In this document: positions 26,092 to 35,293 of the stretch, one piece after another
Layout: each line of letters opens with the position of its first letter
Numbering within the stretch: the first letter of the stretch is position 1
Program-made: the position numbers and the translations under genes
NCBI RefSeq assembly: GCF_000282655.1
Contig: NZ_AKIV01000143.1
Location: forward strand, 1-57,912
Source: Polaromonas sp. CF318
GTDB lineage: Bacteria > Pseudomonadota > Gammaproteobacteria > Burkholderiales > Burkholderiaceae_C
Length of the DNA stretch: 57,912 nucleotides
Direction: 5' to 3'
Notes under the pieces: model-generated
Database searches by the model: none
Told to the model about the DNA's origin: nothing
The model's input: the letters and a program-made list of their open reading frames with translations, nothing else

Positions 26092-27114
26092 ATGCGAACG
26101 AATAGCTCTGGAACGAGAAGCTCCTTTCGCGACGTAGCAATTCACGGGTGCGTGTTGATTGTGGTTGCGCTAGGTGGTGCGACCGCGCATGCGCAGGATG
26201 TCGACGCCAATTACCCTAGTAAGTCGATCACCCTGATCGTGCCCTATGCGTCAGGGGGAAGCTCGGATATCAGGGCGAGACAGGTTGCACAGAAGCTGGC
26301 CGGTTACTTCGGAAAGCCGGTTAACGTCGAAAACAAACCCGGCAAAGGCGGAAATACGGGCACGGAGTTGATCGTCAAAGCGGCCCCGGATGGCTACACC
26401 ATCGGTCTGGGCAACTTTGCTCCGCTCGCGATCAACAAGCACCTGGATCCCAAGATGGGCTTTGATCCTCAGAAGGACCTTATCCCCGTGGCTTTGATTG
26501 AGCGCGGTCCTTTACTCCTAATGGTCAAAGCCGATGCGCCCTACAAGAGTGCCAAAGACCTGATCGCTGATGCTAAAGCCAGGCCAGGCAAGCTGAGCTA
26601 TGCCTCGGCTGGCTCGGGCGGAGCTCATCATCTGGCAGGAGAGATGTTCAAGAGCACGACCGGAATCTTCGCGACACACATTCCCTATTCCGGCGGTGCG
26701 CCTGCAGTCAATGACCTGATTGCCGGGAATGTGAACTTTATGTTTGAGTGGATTACGGCTTCAATGCCGCAGTTGAAGGCCACGCCTCCAAAGACGCGCG
26801 CTCTGGCCATTGCCAGCTCAAAGCGGTCACCCTTGTTGCCCGATGTGCCAACTTTTGCAGAAATCGGGTTCAAGGGCGTGGAAATTTCCAACTGGTTCGG
26901 CATCGTGGCACCGAAGGGCACGTCGCCGGCCGTCGTTGCCAAACTGAATGCCGCAATCAACCGGGCCTTGAAAGAGCCCGACTTGCGCGACAAAGTTGTA
27001 GCCCAAGGCAACGAGATTGGGACAGGCAGCCCGGAACTGTTTCAAGCATTTGTGGCGGCCGAATCCTTCCGATGGGGGAAGCTAGTGAAGGACCAAAAAA
27101 TCCGAGCAGATTGA
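26092..27114 (+). CDS. Bug-family (TTT) periplasmic solute receptor
   Basis: A 340-residue Bug receptor, the periplasmic binding component associated with tripartite tricarboxylate transporters. Signal peptide ends at about residue 34 (ATAHAQ). Family motifs: LIVPYASGGSSD, ENKPGKGGNTG, KAAPDGYTI and HIPYSGGAPAVNDL. Ligands are usually carboxylates. AAGGAG lies close upstream of the ATG. No TctA or TctB membrane gene is present in the window, so this is an orphan receptor; such receptors may share a distant transporter or act as sensors. Confidence 0.92.
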   Translation: MRTNSSGTRSSFRDVAIHGCVLIVVALGGATAHAQDVDANYPSKSITLIVPYASGGSSDIRARQVAQKLAGYFGKPVNVENKPGKGGNTGTELIVKAAPDGYTIGLGNFAPLAINKHLDPKMGFDPQKDLIPVALIERGPLLLMVKADAPYKSAKDLIADAKARPGKLSYASAGSGGAHHLAGEMFKSTTGIFATHIPYSGGAPAVNDLIAGNVNFMFEWITASMPQLKATPPKTRALAIASSKRSPLLPDVPTFAEIGFKGVEISNWFGIVAPKGTSPAVVAKLNAAINRALKEPDLRDKVVAQGNEIGTGSPELFQAFVAAESFRWGKLVKDQKIRAD

Positions 27115-27242
27115 GTCGATGTTGATCGCAAGAAGTTCCGATTCGGCCCTTTTAATCGCCGCATTCCTGGAATTCGGCCTATGACCGTAGCGCGTCATTG
27201 TCGATTTCTACCAATTTGTATTAATTCTTAACTGGAGACAAC

Positions 27243-28337
27243 ATGAAACACGTTTTTAAGCAATCACTTCTCGTTCTGGCGGCTTCCGGCTTCACCATGC
27301 TGGCGCACGCGCAAGTACCTGCTGGCTATCCGGCGTCATATCAAGCTGTCATCGACGGTGCAAAGAAAGAAGGCAAGGTCCTGATTTACACGCCAACCGA
27401 CGCAGCCGCGGGTCGTCCGCTGGTGCGAGAGTTTGAAGCCATGTACCCCGGCGTCAAGGTCGAATACAGCGACATGAACACCACAGAGCTTTTCAATCGC
27501 TTTATCAGCGAAACGGCCGCCGGCGCTGGTAGCGCTGACGTGGTGTGGAGCTCGGCGATGGATCAGCAGTTGAAGCTGGTGAACGAAAACTACTCTGCGC
27601 CCTATGAGAGCCCGGAAGCGAAGAATTTGCCAAAGTGGGCTGTCTACAAGAACACAGCCTATGGAACGACTTTCGAGCCAGTCGGTATCGTCTACAACAA
27701 GCGCCTGCTGAAAGAAGCCGAAGTGCCGGCCACTCGAGCCGATTTCATGAAGCTCCTCAAGAGCGATCCAACCCGCTTTCAGGGCAAGGTCACCAGCTTC
27801 GACATCGAGAAGTCCGGTTCCGGATTTCTGTTCCTTTCAAACGACGTCAAGCTTTCGCCAAACACCTGGGAAGTCATTAAGACGATGGCCGGCAGCGGCG
27901 TGAAGCTGCAATCCTCCAGCGGCACCATGATGGAGCGCATCTCCTCTGGCGAGAACATCATTGGCTACAACATGTTTCTTTCTTATGCGCATGCGCGCGC
28001 CAAGAAGGACGCGAGCATTGGCTACGCCTATTTGAAAGATTACACGCTGGTCTTCAGCCGTGTGGCGTTCATTTCGAAGACCGCAAAGAATCCGAACGCA
28101 GCCAAGCTGTGGCTCGACTATCTGCTGTCCAAGAAGGGCCAAACGACGCTTTCGACAGCATCGGAGCTGTATTCGATCCGCTCCGATGTAGAAGGTGAAA
28201 CCACCATGGCAGCACTGACCAAGCAACTGGGCAGCAACCTCAAACCAATCGCTATCGACGACAACCTACTGACCTATCTGGATCAGACCAAACGGGTCGA
28301 ATTCCTCAAGCAATGGCAGCAAAACGTCAAAAAATGA
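27243..28337 (+). CDS. ABC transporter periplasmic binding protein (family 1, iron/organophosphate-type)
   Basis: A 364-residue exported binding protein with a signal peptide cleaved after AHA (about residue 23). It resembles AfuA/FutA/FbpA-type receptors (KVLIYTPTDAAAGRPLVREFEAMYPGVKVEYSD), a group that binds ferric complexes but also sugar phosphates, thiamine and phosphonates. It is the first gene of a complete importer with a fused permease and an ATPase. In a carbon-catabolic island an organic acid or acid phosphate ligand is more likely than iron, but this is inference. GGAG lies 6 bases before the ATG. Confidence 0.9.
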   Translation: MKHVFKQSLLVLAASGFTMLAHAQVPAGYPASYQAVIDGAKKEGKVLIYTPTDAAAGRPLVREFEAMYPGVKVEYSDMNTTELFNRFISETAAGAGSADVVWSSAMDQQLKLVNENYSAPYESPEAKNLPKWAVYKNTAYGTTFEPVGIVYNKRLLKEAEVPATRADFMKLLKSDPTRFQGKVTSFDIEKSGSGFLFLSNDVKLSPNTWEVIKTMAGSGVKLQSSSGTMMERISSGENIIGYNMFLSYAHARAKKDASIGYAYLKDYTLVFSRVAFISKTAKNPNAAKLWLDYLLSKKGQTTLSTASELYSIRSDVEGETTMAALTKQLGSNLKPIAIDDNLLTYLDQTKRVEFLKQWQQNVKK

Positions 28338-28365
28338 ACCCGTTGTTCGCCGCCTAGGAGCTTCA

Positions 28366-30087
28366 ATGACCGTGTCAGTTTCATCGCCATCAGCAGGAGC
28401 CTTGGGCCTGCGGTGGCCAATTTTGTCGCAAGTCCCGCGTTGGGTTGTCGTCCTCATCACCGTGGTGGCAGTTCTGCTGCCGCTGGTGATGATCGGCTAC
28501 CAAAGCCTGCTGAACGCGCCTTTCTTCCTCAAGCATCAGTTTTCTCTGGATGCGTACAAGTTCGTCTTCTCTGACGACGATTTCTATGTTGCCCTGAAGA
28601 ACTCACTGGTCATCGCAGGTGGAATGGTGGTGGTGTCAATACCGCTCGGAGCCATTCTGGCTTTTCTGATGGTGAGAACTGACATGCCATGGCGTCGATG
28701 GATTGAACCGATGCTGCTCACGCCCATCTTCATTTCCGCTGTCGTGCTGGCTCTGGGCTACGTGGTTGCCACGGGCCCTACCGGGTTTTACACCCTCTGG
28801 TGGCGCAGCATGTTTGGCGAAGAGCCCTGGAATGTCTACTCTTTGACGGGGATTGCGGTGATTGCCGGGTTGACGCATGTGCCGCACGTCTATCTGTATG
28901 CCTCTGCCGCCTTGCGCAATGTGGGTAGCGACGTCGAAGAAGCAGCCCGAATTTCGGGGGCCTCACCATTTCGTGTAGCGCGCGATGTCAGCATTCCCAT
29001 GATCATGCCGTCGATGTTGTTTGCGGCAGTGCTGATGCTGTTCCTGGGATTCGAGGTGTTCGGATTGCCGCTCGTGCTTGGCGATCCTGGCGGTTACCTG
29101 GTGTTGACCACCTATATGTACAAACTGGCCAACAAGCTCGGCATCCCCTCTTACCATCTGATGGCAGTGGTGGCGATGGTTATCGTCGCGGTCACCTTTC
29201 CGCTGGTCATCATGCAGCGCCACCTGCTCAAAAGCGCCAACAAATATGTGACGCTCAAAGGCAAGGGTGGCAGGACTCAGGTCCTTCGTCTTGGCCGCTG
29301 GAAATGGCTGGCCATCGCCATTGTGATGTCCTGGCTGTTCGTGACCGTGTTTGTGCCGGTCTCCGGCATTGCACTGCGGTCATTTGTTACCAGCTGGGGC
29401 GAAGGTGTTTCGCTGATGGATGCGATGACCCTGGACAACTACCGGGAAGTGTTTGAGCAGGACAACCTGGTACGCGCTATTGTCAATACCCTGGGCATAG
29501 GGATCGTAGGCGGTGCGGCGGCCGTGGCCTGGTACACGGCCATCGCTTTCACGGCCCACCGTCGCAGCGACGTTGGCACGCGCCTGATGGACTACCTGGT
29601 GCTGGTCCCGCGCGCCATACCGGGCTTGCTGGCCGGTCTGGCCTTTCTCTGGGTTTTCCTGTTCATCCCCGGCTTGAAAGAACTGCGCGGCTCGATGATC
29701 AGTATCTGGATTGCCTACTCGGTGATCTGGCTTGCATACGGCATGCGAGTGGTTCAGGGTGCGCTCATGCAAGTGGGGCCGGATCTGGAGGAGGCCGCCC
29801 GCGTGGCTGGCGCTACGCGCACTCAAACCAACCGCCACATTACCCTGCCGTTGGTGCGCTTCGGCTTGCTGTCCAGCTGGCTGCTGATCTTCCTGATCTT
29901 TGAGCGGGAGTACTCGACGGGTGTTTACCTTCTCTCGCCAGGCTCAGAGGTTATTGGCGCCCTTCTGGTTTCCATGTGGGCCAGCGGCGCGACCAATCTG
30001 GTCGCCGCTCTTTCAGTCATCAATATATTAATGGTCAGCGTTGGTCTTGCTCTTGCGCTGCGTTTCGGGATCAAGCTCCATGACTAA
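28366..30087 (+). CDS. ABC transporter permease, two fused membrane domains (FbpB/ThiP type)
   Basis: A 573-residue inner membrane protein with about twelve hydrophobic segments in two halves, each ending in an EAA loop that contacts the ATPase: DVEEAARISGASPFRVARDV in the first half and DLEEAARVAGATRTQTNRHI in the second. The fused form is usual for ferric/thiamine-type importers. It follows the binding-protein gene by 28 bases, and its 3' end overlaps the ATPase gene by 8 bases. Confidence 0.92.
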   Translation: MTVSVSSPSAGALGLRWPILSQVPRWVVVLITVVAVLLPLVMIGYQSLLNAPFFLKHQFSLDAYKFVFSDDDFYVALKNSLVIAGGMVVVSIPLGAILAFLMVRTDMPWRRWIEPMLLTPIFISAVVLALGYVVATGPTGFYTLWWRSMFGEEPWNVYSLTGIAVIAGLTHVPHVYLYASAALRNVGSDVEEAARISGASPFRVARDVSIPMIMPSMLFAAVLMLFLGFEVFGLPLVLGDPGGYLVLTTYMYKLANKLGIPSYHLMAVVAMVIVAVTFPLVIMQRHLLKSANKYVTLKGKGGRTQVLRLGRWKWLAIAIVMSWLFVTVFVPVSGIALRSFVTSWGEGVSLMDAMTLDNYREVFEQDNLVRAIVNTLGIGIVGGAAAVAWYTAIAFTAHRRSDVGTRLMDYLVLVPRAIPGLLAGLAFLWVFLFIPGLKELRGSMISIWIAYSVIWLAYGMRVVQGALMQVGPDLEEAARVAGATRTQTNRHITLPLVRFGLLSSWLLIFLIFEREYSTGVYLLSPGSEVIGALLVSMWASGATNLVAALSVINILMVSVGLALALRFGIKLHD

Positions 30088-31147
30088 GCTCTCTGTCACC
30101 AATATCAATCTTAGCTACGGAACTGTTGAGGTTCTCACGGGTGTCTCTTTCCACCTCAAGGCAGGCGAGGTTGTCTCCTTGCTGGGAGCCTCGGGCAGCG
30201 GTAAGACCACGCTGCTGCGCGCCGTTGCCGGCTTTGAACAGCCACGCGCCGGGAGCATCCTGCTGGATGGCAAGGCATTGTTCGATTCAGCAAAAAACAT
30301 CAACCTCCCGGCTGAACAACGCTCGCTAGGCCTGGTGTTCCAATCCTATGCACTGTGGCCCCATCGCACGGTAGAACAGAACGTTGGCTACGGTCTGATG
30401 CTGCGCAACATACCCAAGGCGGAAACTGCCCAACGGGTGCAGACCGCGCTTGACAACCTCGGCCTTGGGCACCTAGGCAAGCGCTACCCTTTCCAGTTAT
30501 CCGGCGGCCAGCAGCAGCGCGTGGCCATCGCGCGCGCGCTGGTTTACAACCCGCCTGTCATTCTGCTCGACGAGCCTTTGTCTAATCTGGACGCCAAACT
30601 GCGGGAAGAGGCCCGCGCCTGGCTGCGCGAACTGATCGTGAGCATGAATCTGTCGGCGTTGTGCGTGACGCATGACCAGACTGAAGCCATGGCCATGTCG
30701 GACCGGATCTTGCTGCTGCGCAACGGTCGAATCGAGCAGGAGGGCTCTCCTCAGGAGTTGTATGGCTCACCCAAATCGCTGTATACGGCGGAATTCATGG
30801 GCAGCAACAACCGCCTCAAGGGGCGTGTGGAAGCCGTGAACGGCGAGCACGTTACCCTGGCAGGTGATGGGTGGAAGATTGCCGGCAAGGCCATCGACGA
30901 ACTCACAACAGGCGATACGGCGGAAATGGTCATCCGCCTGGAAAAGGTCAGCGTGGCGAATCAGCCCACCGACAACAGCCTGGCCGCGAAACTGGTGACG
31001 TCTATGTTCCTGGGCGACCGCTGGGAATATCTCTTCATGTGTGGCGAACTTCGGTTCCGTGCCTTCGGAACGGAGGCCCGCCAACCTGGAAACGAATACT
31101 GGGTCGCTTTCCCGCAGGAAGCCAGCTGGGTCTTTGCGGGCGCGTGA
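30080..31147 (+). CDS. ABC transporter ATP-binding protein
   Basis: A 355-residue ATPase with Walker A GASGSGKTT, the Q loop VFQSYALWPH, signature LSGGQQQRVAIARAL, Walker B VILLDEPLSNLD and H loop CVTHDQTEAMAMSD. The C-terminal third is a TOBE-type regulatory domain, as in FbpC/PotA. The start at 30080 overlaps the permease stop by 8 bases; an earlier in-frame ATG at 30041 lies inside the permease gene and would add 13 unrelated residues. It completes the importer 27243-31147. Confidence 0.93.
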   Translation: MTKLSVTNINLSYGTVEVLTGVSFHLKAGEVVSLLGASGSGKTTLLRAVAGFEQPRAGSILLDGKALFDSAKNINLPAEQRSLGLVFQSYALWPHRTVEQNVGYGLMLRNIPKAETAQRVQTALDNLGLGHLGKRYPFQLSGGQQQRVAIARALVYNPPVILLDEPLSNLDAKLREEARAWLRELIVSMNLSALCVTHDQTEAMAMSDRILLLRNGRIEQEGSPQELYGSPKSLYTAEFMGSNNRLKGRVEAVNGEHVTLAGDGWKIAGKAIDELTTGDTAEMVIRLEKVSVANQPTDNSLAAKLVTSMFLGDRWEYLFMCGELRFRAFGTEARQPGNEYWVAFPQEASWVFAGA

Positions 31148-31158
31148 TCAACAACATG

Positions 31159-31176
31159 GTGCAGTGGCCACTGCAC
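31159..31176. promoter_or_regulatory. 18-base perfect palindrome
   Basis: GTGCAGTGG/CCACTGCAC with no spacer, 12 bases after the ATPase stop and 41 bases before the next Bug receptor start. In RNA it would fold into a stem of about seven pairs with a four-base loop. It could be an operator, a processing or stability element that sets different levels for the importer and the receptor, or an attenuator. Confidence 0.45.
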
Positions 31177-31217
31177 GGGCGGAGGTGCTCTGCCGTACGA
31201 GACATGAAAGGATAAAA

Positions 31218-32204
31218 GTGTTCAAACAGCCTCTACCGACACGCAGGGCCGCCTTGGCCTTTGCACTTCTCGCGACCGCTGGTCCGATGGCATTCGCGCA
31301 AACCGGCGCGTATCCGACCAAACCCGTTCGCCTGGTGGTCCCATTTGCCGCGGGGGGACCCAATGACGTGATGGCCCGAGTTCTGGCCCAGCGCTTGACT
31401 GCGGAAACCGGCCAGTCCTATGTGGTCGACAACAAAGCCGGCGCAGGCGGCGTGATCGGCACTGACGCGGTGGCGAAGGCCGCTCCTGACGGGTACACAT
31501 TGGGGTTTATCAGCGGCCCTTTCACGATGGCTCCCGCGTTGCAGGCCAAGATGCCTTACGACACCGCAACAGATCTCGCCGCAGTCGCCAAGGTCGCGGA
31601 ATCGCCGATGGTCATGATGGTTCCTGCCACTTCGCGGTTCAAGAATGCGCACGAGCTCATGGATTTTGCCCGCCAGAATCCCGGAAAACTAACTTATGGC
31701 TCCGGCGGCATAGGCAGCACACCACACCTGACGACCGAGCTGCTCGGAACCTTGACCGGGACCAAATTCCTGCACGTCCCCTACAAAGGCGGCGGCGAGT
31801 CCATCAAGGCGCTTATGGCCGGCGAGATTGACCTGTTGATCGACAGCATTACCAGCACGACCGGTCCTCTGGCCTCGGGACGTATCAAGGCAATAGCAAT
31901 CGGCCAATCCAAACGTGCTGCCAAAATACCCGACGTACCAACCTTCGAAGAGTCCGGCATCCAGAAGTTCTCGATGACGCACTGGGTCGGCGTGGTCGCG
32001 CCGGGGAAGGTGCCGCCTGAGCTCCTGAAAACCATCCATGCCCAGGTCGCGAAAGCATTGAAGGCGCCTGAGGTTGTGCAAAAGCTTCAGGAACTGGGTG
32101 CGACGCCGGTTGGCGATTCCTCGGCAGAGTTCCAGAAATTCATTCAGGAAGATCTGAAAAAATGGCAGCAAACGGTCAAGGCGGCGAATATTCAGACGCA
32201 ATGA
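31218..32204 (+). CDS. Bug-family (TTT) periplasmic solute receptor
   Basis: A 328-residue Bug receptor with a signal peptide ending at MAFAQ (about residue 25). Motifs: LVVPFAAGGPNDVMARV, DNKAGAGGVIGTDAV, PDGYTLG and HVPYKGGGESIKALM. The GTG at 31218 is the start because AAAGGA lies 5 bases upstream and the signal peptide begins there; the frame is open further upstream within the palindrome region. The 3' end overlaps the amidohydrolase gene by ATGA, which links this receptor directly to that enzyme. Confidence 0.9.
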   Translation: MFKQPLPTRRAALAFALLATAGPMAFAQTGAYPTKPVRLVVPFAAGGPNDVMARVLAQRLTAETGQSYVVDNKAGAGGVIGTDAVAKAAPDGYTLGFISGPFTMAPALQAKMPYDTATDLAAVAKVAESPMVMMVPATSRFKNAHELMDFARQNPGKLTYGSGGIGSTPHLTTELLGTLTGTKFLHVPYKGGGESIKALMAGEIDLLIDSITSTTGPLASGRIKAIAIGQSKRAAKIPDVPTFEESGIQKFSMTHWVGVVAPGKVPPELLKTIHAQVAKALKAPEVVQKLQELGATPVGDSSAEFQKFIQEDLKKWQQTVKAANIQTQ

Positions 32205-33055
32205 CAATCGAGCCGTTGCTCTGCGATACCCACGTCCACGTTTTTGATCCCCGGCGTTTCCCGTATGTGACGCCGCGGCGCTTCACGCCAGGTGAGGCGA
32301 CTGCTGCTCAGCTCGCAGCGCGCATGGGCGATCTGGGCATCGGTACAGCCGTGATCATTCAACCGAGCGTTTATGGCGCCAATAACGCCTGCCTCGAAGA
32401 GGCTCTAAAGACGCTTCAAGGTCGGGCCCGTGGTGTAGCCGTGCTGTCCGAAGGCGCGCCATTGAGCGAAATTCGGCGGTTGGACGCGGCGGGTGTCCGC
32501 GGCGCACGCGTGAATCTCGTCGTGGATCGCGTCGAGGACCCCGCAGTAGCCATTGCAAAGTTGGCTGGAGCAACCAGTTTGCTGCCGTGGCATTGGCACC
32601 TCCAACTACATGTCTCAACGCTAACGCTGAGCGGTCTCGCTGACTACATCGTCAGCTCGAAACGTAACTATGTGCTGGACCATATTGGATTGCCAGTCGT
32701 GGGTGAAACGGTGACCTCGGCCTCTTGGAAAAACCTGCTTGAGCTACTGCGGTCCGGAAATCTCTATGTGAAACTGTCGGCACCCTATCTGTCATCACTT
32801 GCCGGACCGCCGTACGAGGATCTCGTGCCATTTATCAGATCGCTGATGATTGAACGGCCAGACCGCTTGCTTTGGGGATCAAACTGGCCTCATACGCTGG
32901 GTACCGCCAGATCGAGCCAGGCAGCGCTCGATGTTGTCGAGGATTTCAGGCAGGTCGATGACCGGCTGTGGATGGGCGCTTGCAGGGCAATAGCGGGAGC
33001 GACCGGCTTCGATGCGCTGAACCGTAATGCAGAGGCACTCTACTGGAGTTGCTGA
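32201..33055 (+). CDS. Amidohydrolase-superfamily TIM-barrel hydrolase (LigI/lactonase-like)
   Basis: A 284-residue amidohydrolase of the group that includes 2-pyrone-4,6-dicarboxylate lactonase and sugar lactonases. His11-Val-His13 (CDTHVHVFD) lies on strand 1, a later His in LDHIGLP, and the strand 8 motif reads LLWGSNWPHT, with Asn228 where most amidohydrolases carry the catalytic Asp. Some relatives of this group appear to share the Asn. The reaction is probably hydrolysis of a cyclic ester. The start at 32201 overlaps the receptor stop (ATGA). Confidence 0.85.
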   Translation: MTIEPLLCDTHVHVFDPRRFPYVTPRRFTPGEATAAQLAARMGDLGIGTAVIIQPSVYGANNACLEEALKTLQGRARGVAVLSEGAPLSEIRRLDAAGVRGARVNLVVDRVEDPAVAIAKLAGATSLLPWHWHLQLHVSTLTLSGLADYIVSSKRNYVLDHIGLPVVGETVTSASWKNLLELLRSGNLYVKLSAPYLSSLAGPPYEDLVPFIRSLMIERPDRLLWGSNWPHTLGTARSSQAALDVVEDFRQVDDRLWMGACRAIAGATGFDALNRNAEALYWSC

Positions 33056-33105
33056 GCGGGGACATGGAGGTAGAAGCACCCAAGCCAGGATAGGTGGCGA
33101 ATTGA

Positions 33106-33120
33106 AGGTCTCAGCGACCT
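33106..33120. terminator. Hairpin between convergent genes
   Basis: AGGTC-TCAGC-GACCT, a 5-bp stem with a 5-base loop and partly complementary flanks, between the convergent amidohydrolase and Bug receptor genes. No strong T-tract, so a weak terminator candidate. Confidence 0.3.
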
Positions 33121-33124
33121 GTCT

Positions 33125-34105
33125 TCATTCCGCAACAATCTTTGCGCTGTCTACGATACGACCATACTGCGCGGATTCTTTCTTGATGAAATCCCGGAAC
33201 TGAGCCTGGCTCAGTGGCGTAGGTTCGCCGCCTTGTTCGCGCAACCGACTGACGAGCTGTGGGTCCTTCAATGCAGCGGTCACCGCTGCATTGAGCTTTG
33301 CCTGCACGTCCGCCGGCGTCTTGGCGGGCGCGAATAGGCCGAACCAGTTTTCCAGGCTGTAGGTCGCAGCGGGTGCAAACTCCGAGATTGCGGGAATGTC
33401 AGGGGCAAAACTTGCACGCTTTGCAGACGTGACCGCAATTGCCTTGACACGATTGCTTTTGATGAACGGCGTGGCGCCGGCCAGGCTCACGAAAGTGATG
33501 TCGACATTGCCCGCTGCGACATCAAGCAGCTGGTTGGATGCGCCCCTATAGGGCACATGAGCCATCTGGATGCCCGTGAGAGATTGCAGGAGCTCGCCAT
33601 TGAGGTGCTGTGGGTTACCCACGCCGCTGGTAGCGTAAGTGACTTTCCCGGGATTCTTCTTGGCGTAAGCCACGAGTTCCGCGATGTTCTTCGCCGGGAA
33701 GTTCGGATTGGCCACCAATACGTTAGGCACGCGAGTGACCAGGGTGATGGGTGCCAAGTCCTTTTCCGGTGCATATTGCATCTTCTCTTTGTAGACCAGC
33801 GGATTGATGGCCGTTTCGCCGGCGGACCCGAGCAGCAATGTGTAGCCGTCTGGTGCCGCCTTCACGACTAAGCCGGCGCCGAGCATGCCGCTGGCTCCAC
33901 CCTTGTTGTCCACTACGACGGATTGCTTTAGGGTTTCCCGCAGTTTCTCAGCGAGCAGACGCGCCATGGTATCCACACCGCCACCAGCTGAGAAGGGAAC
34001 CACGATCGTAATCGGCCGTGTTGGGTAGTCCTCGGCCATGACGATACTGGACAAGGTTGTCAGACCGGCGGCCAGGAGAATGGAGCGACGTTGAATTGAA
34101 TGCAT
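33125..34105 (-). CDS. Bug-family (TTT) periplasmic solute receptor
   Basis: A 326-residue Bug receptor. Signal peptide to about residue 24 (SSIVMAED), then ITIVVPFSAGGGVDTMARLL, DNKGGASGMLGAG, KAAPDGYTLLLG and HVPYRGASNQLLDV. AGGAG lies 6 bases before the ATG. It follows the lactonase gene on the same strand by 71 bases and may be cotranscribed with it, suggesting the ligand is the lactonase substrate or product. It is the third orphan Bug receptor of the island. Confidence 0.92.
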   Translation of the reverse strand: MHSIQRRSILLAAGLTTLSSIVMAEDYPTRPITIVVPFSAGGGVDTMARLLAEKLRETLKQSVVVDNKGGASGMLGAGLVVKAAPDGYTLLLGSAGETAINPLVYKEKMQYAPEKDLAPITLVTRVPNVLVANPNFPAKNIAELVAYAKKNPGKVTYATSGVGNPQHLNGELLQSLTGIQMAHVPYRGASNQLLDVAAGNVDITFVSLAGATPFIKSNRVKAIAVTSAKRASFAPDIPAISEFAPAATYSLENWFGLFAPAKTPADVQAKLNAAVTAALKDPQLVSRLREQGGEPTPLSQAQFRDFIKKESAQYGRIVDSAKIVAE

Positions 34106-34176
34106 GTGAACTCCTGAGGGGGGAGAGCGGCTTACTTGGTAAGCCTGCTCGTTGGGGAATCGGGGTATGGGAATAG

Positions 34177-35229
34177 CTATCGGGAAAAGACCATGCAGAC
34201 CGGGCTGGCCGATGCCACGGCGGTACCCGCCGGAGAAAGACGCCCGCTGTCGGCATCGACGGCAAAAGTCACGATGGAGTCGCTGTCTTCGTTGAGTGCA
34301 AACATGAAGCGGCCATCGGGCGCTGAAGTGAAGAACCGAGGCGTGCTGCCTAAGGTCGGCTGCGCTTCGACGAAAGCCAGTCGCCCGGTGTGTTGGTCAA
34401 TGGCGAATACGGCAATGCTGTCGAATCCGCGATTGGAGGCATAAAGGAAACGGCCTGTTGCATCGATTTCCACCTCGGACGCGCGGCTGTCGCCGGTGAA
34501 GTCGTCTGGCAACGATGAGAGGATCTGAAAGGGCTTCAAGGCGCCCGTCTCGGCGTTGAAGTGATATGCGGTGACGGTAGAGTCCAGTTCGTTGACGACA
34601 TAGGCCCACGGGAAAGTCGGATGAAACGACATATGGCGTGGCCCGGCCGCTTCTCGCGACCGTACGAACGGGTGTGCGGCGGGTACCAGTTTTCCGTTTT
34701 CGAAGCGATAGACAAAGATGCGGTCCAGGCCCTTGTCAGGAACCGCGACAAACCGACCTGACGGGTCGAAGGGGTTGAAATGCGGTTTGGCTTGTTTCTG
34801 TTCAATGCGGTGCGGGCCTATGGGACCTTCGACGGGCATCAACTGGGCAATCTCACCGATAGAGCCGTCAACCTTGAGTGGCAGGACCGCCAGGCTGGCG
34901 CCGATGTGGTTGGAGACGATCAGAAATCGGCCTGTGGGATCCAGGGCCAGGTGAACCGGGTTTTTCCCCTGCGTGCTTTGCCGATTGACAAAGGTGAGCA
35001 GGCCGGAACTTCGATTCACCTTGAATGCGCTGACCTCCGTATCGTCGCCGTGCACGGTGTACAAGAACTCGCCATCCGCGCTCAAGGCGAGGAAAGAAGG
35101 GTTGATCAGCCCGCGAACAATGTCGACAAGCTCAAGGGAGCCACTTTTGGTATCGACCTTGAAAATACTGATGCCCTCACCGCGCGCGTTGCGTTCGCGT
35201 GTGGTGCGGCTGCCAACATAGGCGTACAT
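34177..35229 (-). CDS. Seven-bladed beta-propeller lactonase (YbhE/Pgl family)
   Basis: A 350-residue cytoplasmic protein with repeated propeller blades (patterns such as DPTGRFLIVSN, DATGRFLYASN and APDGRFMFALN, about 45-50 residues apart). Family members hydrolyse sugar-acid lactones such as 6-phosphogluconolactone, and related proteins open carboxymuconolactone. The start at 35229 has AAGGA 5 bases upstream; an ATG at 35280 would add 17 residues that do not fit. It is divergent from the aconitase gene, with a strong inverted repeat between them, so both are probably under one regulator. Confidence 0.9.
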   Translation of the reverse strand: MYAYVGSRTTRERNARGEGISIFKVDTKSGSLELVDIVRGLINPSFLALSADGEFLYTVHGDDTEVSAFKVNRSSGLLTFVNRQSTQGKNPVHLALDPTGRFLIVSNHIGASLAVLPLKVDGSIGEIAQLMPVEGPIGPHRIEQKQAKPHFNPFDPSGRFVAVPDKGLDRIFVYRFENGKLVPAAHPFVRSREAAGPRHMSFHPTFPWAYVVNELDSTVTAYHFNAETGALKPFQILSSLPDDFTGDSRASEVEIDATGRFLYASNRGFDSIAVFAIDQHTGRLAFVEAQPTLGSTPRFFTSAPDGRFMFALNEDSDSIVTFAVDADSGRLSPAGTAVASASPVCMVFSR

Positions 35230-35293
35230 GCAATTCCTTGACTGTTGATGAGACCGGGAGGGCAAAGAAGGTGTTTTCAAGGTCTTTGCTTAA

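Noticed and set aside
27243..31147. Dedicated ferric iron importer
   Set aside because: The family resemblance is to iron-type systems, but the same family carries organic ligands, and all neighbours are carbon-catabolic genes, so iron was not assigned.
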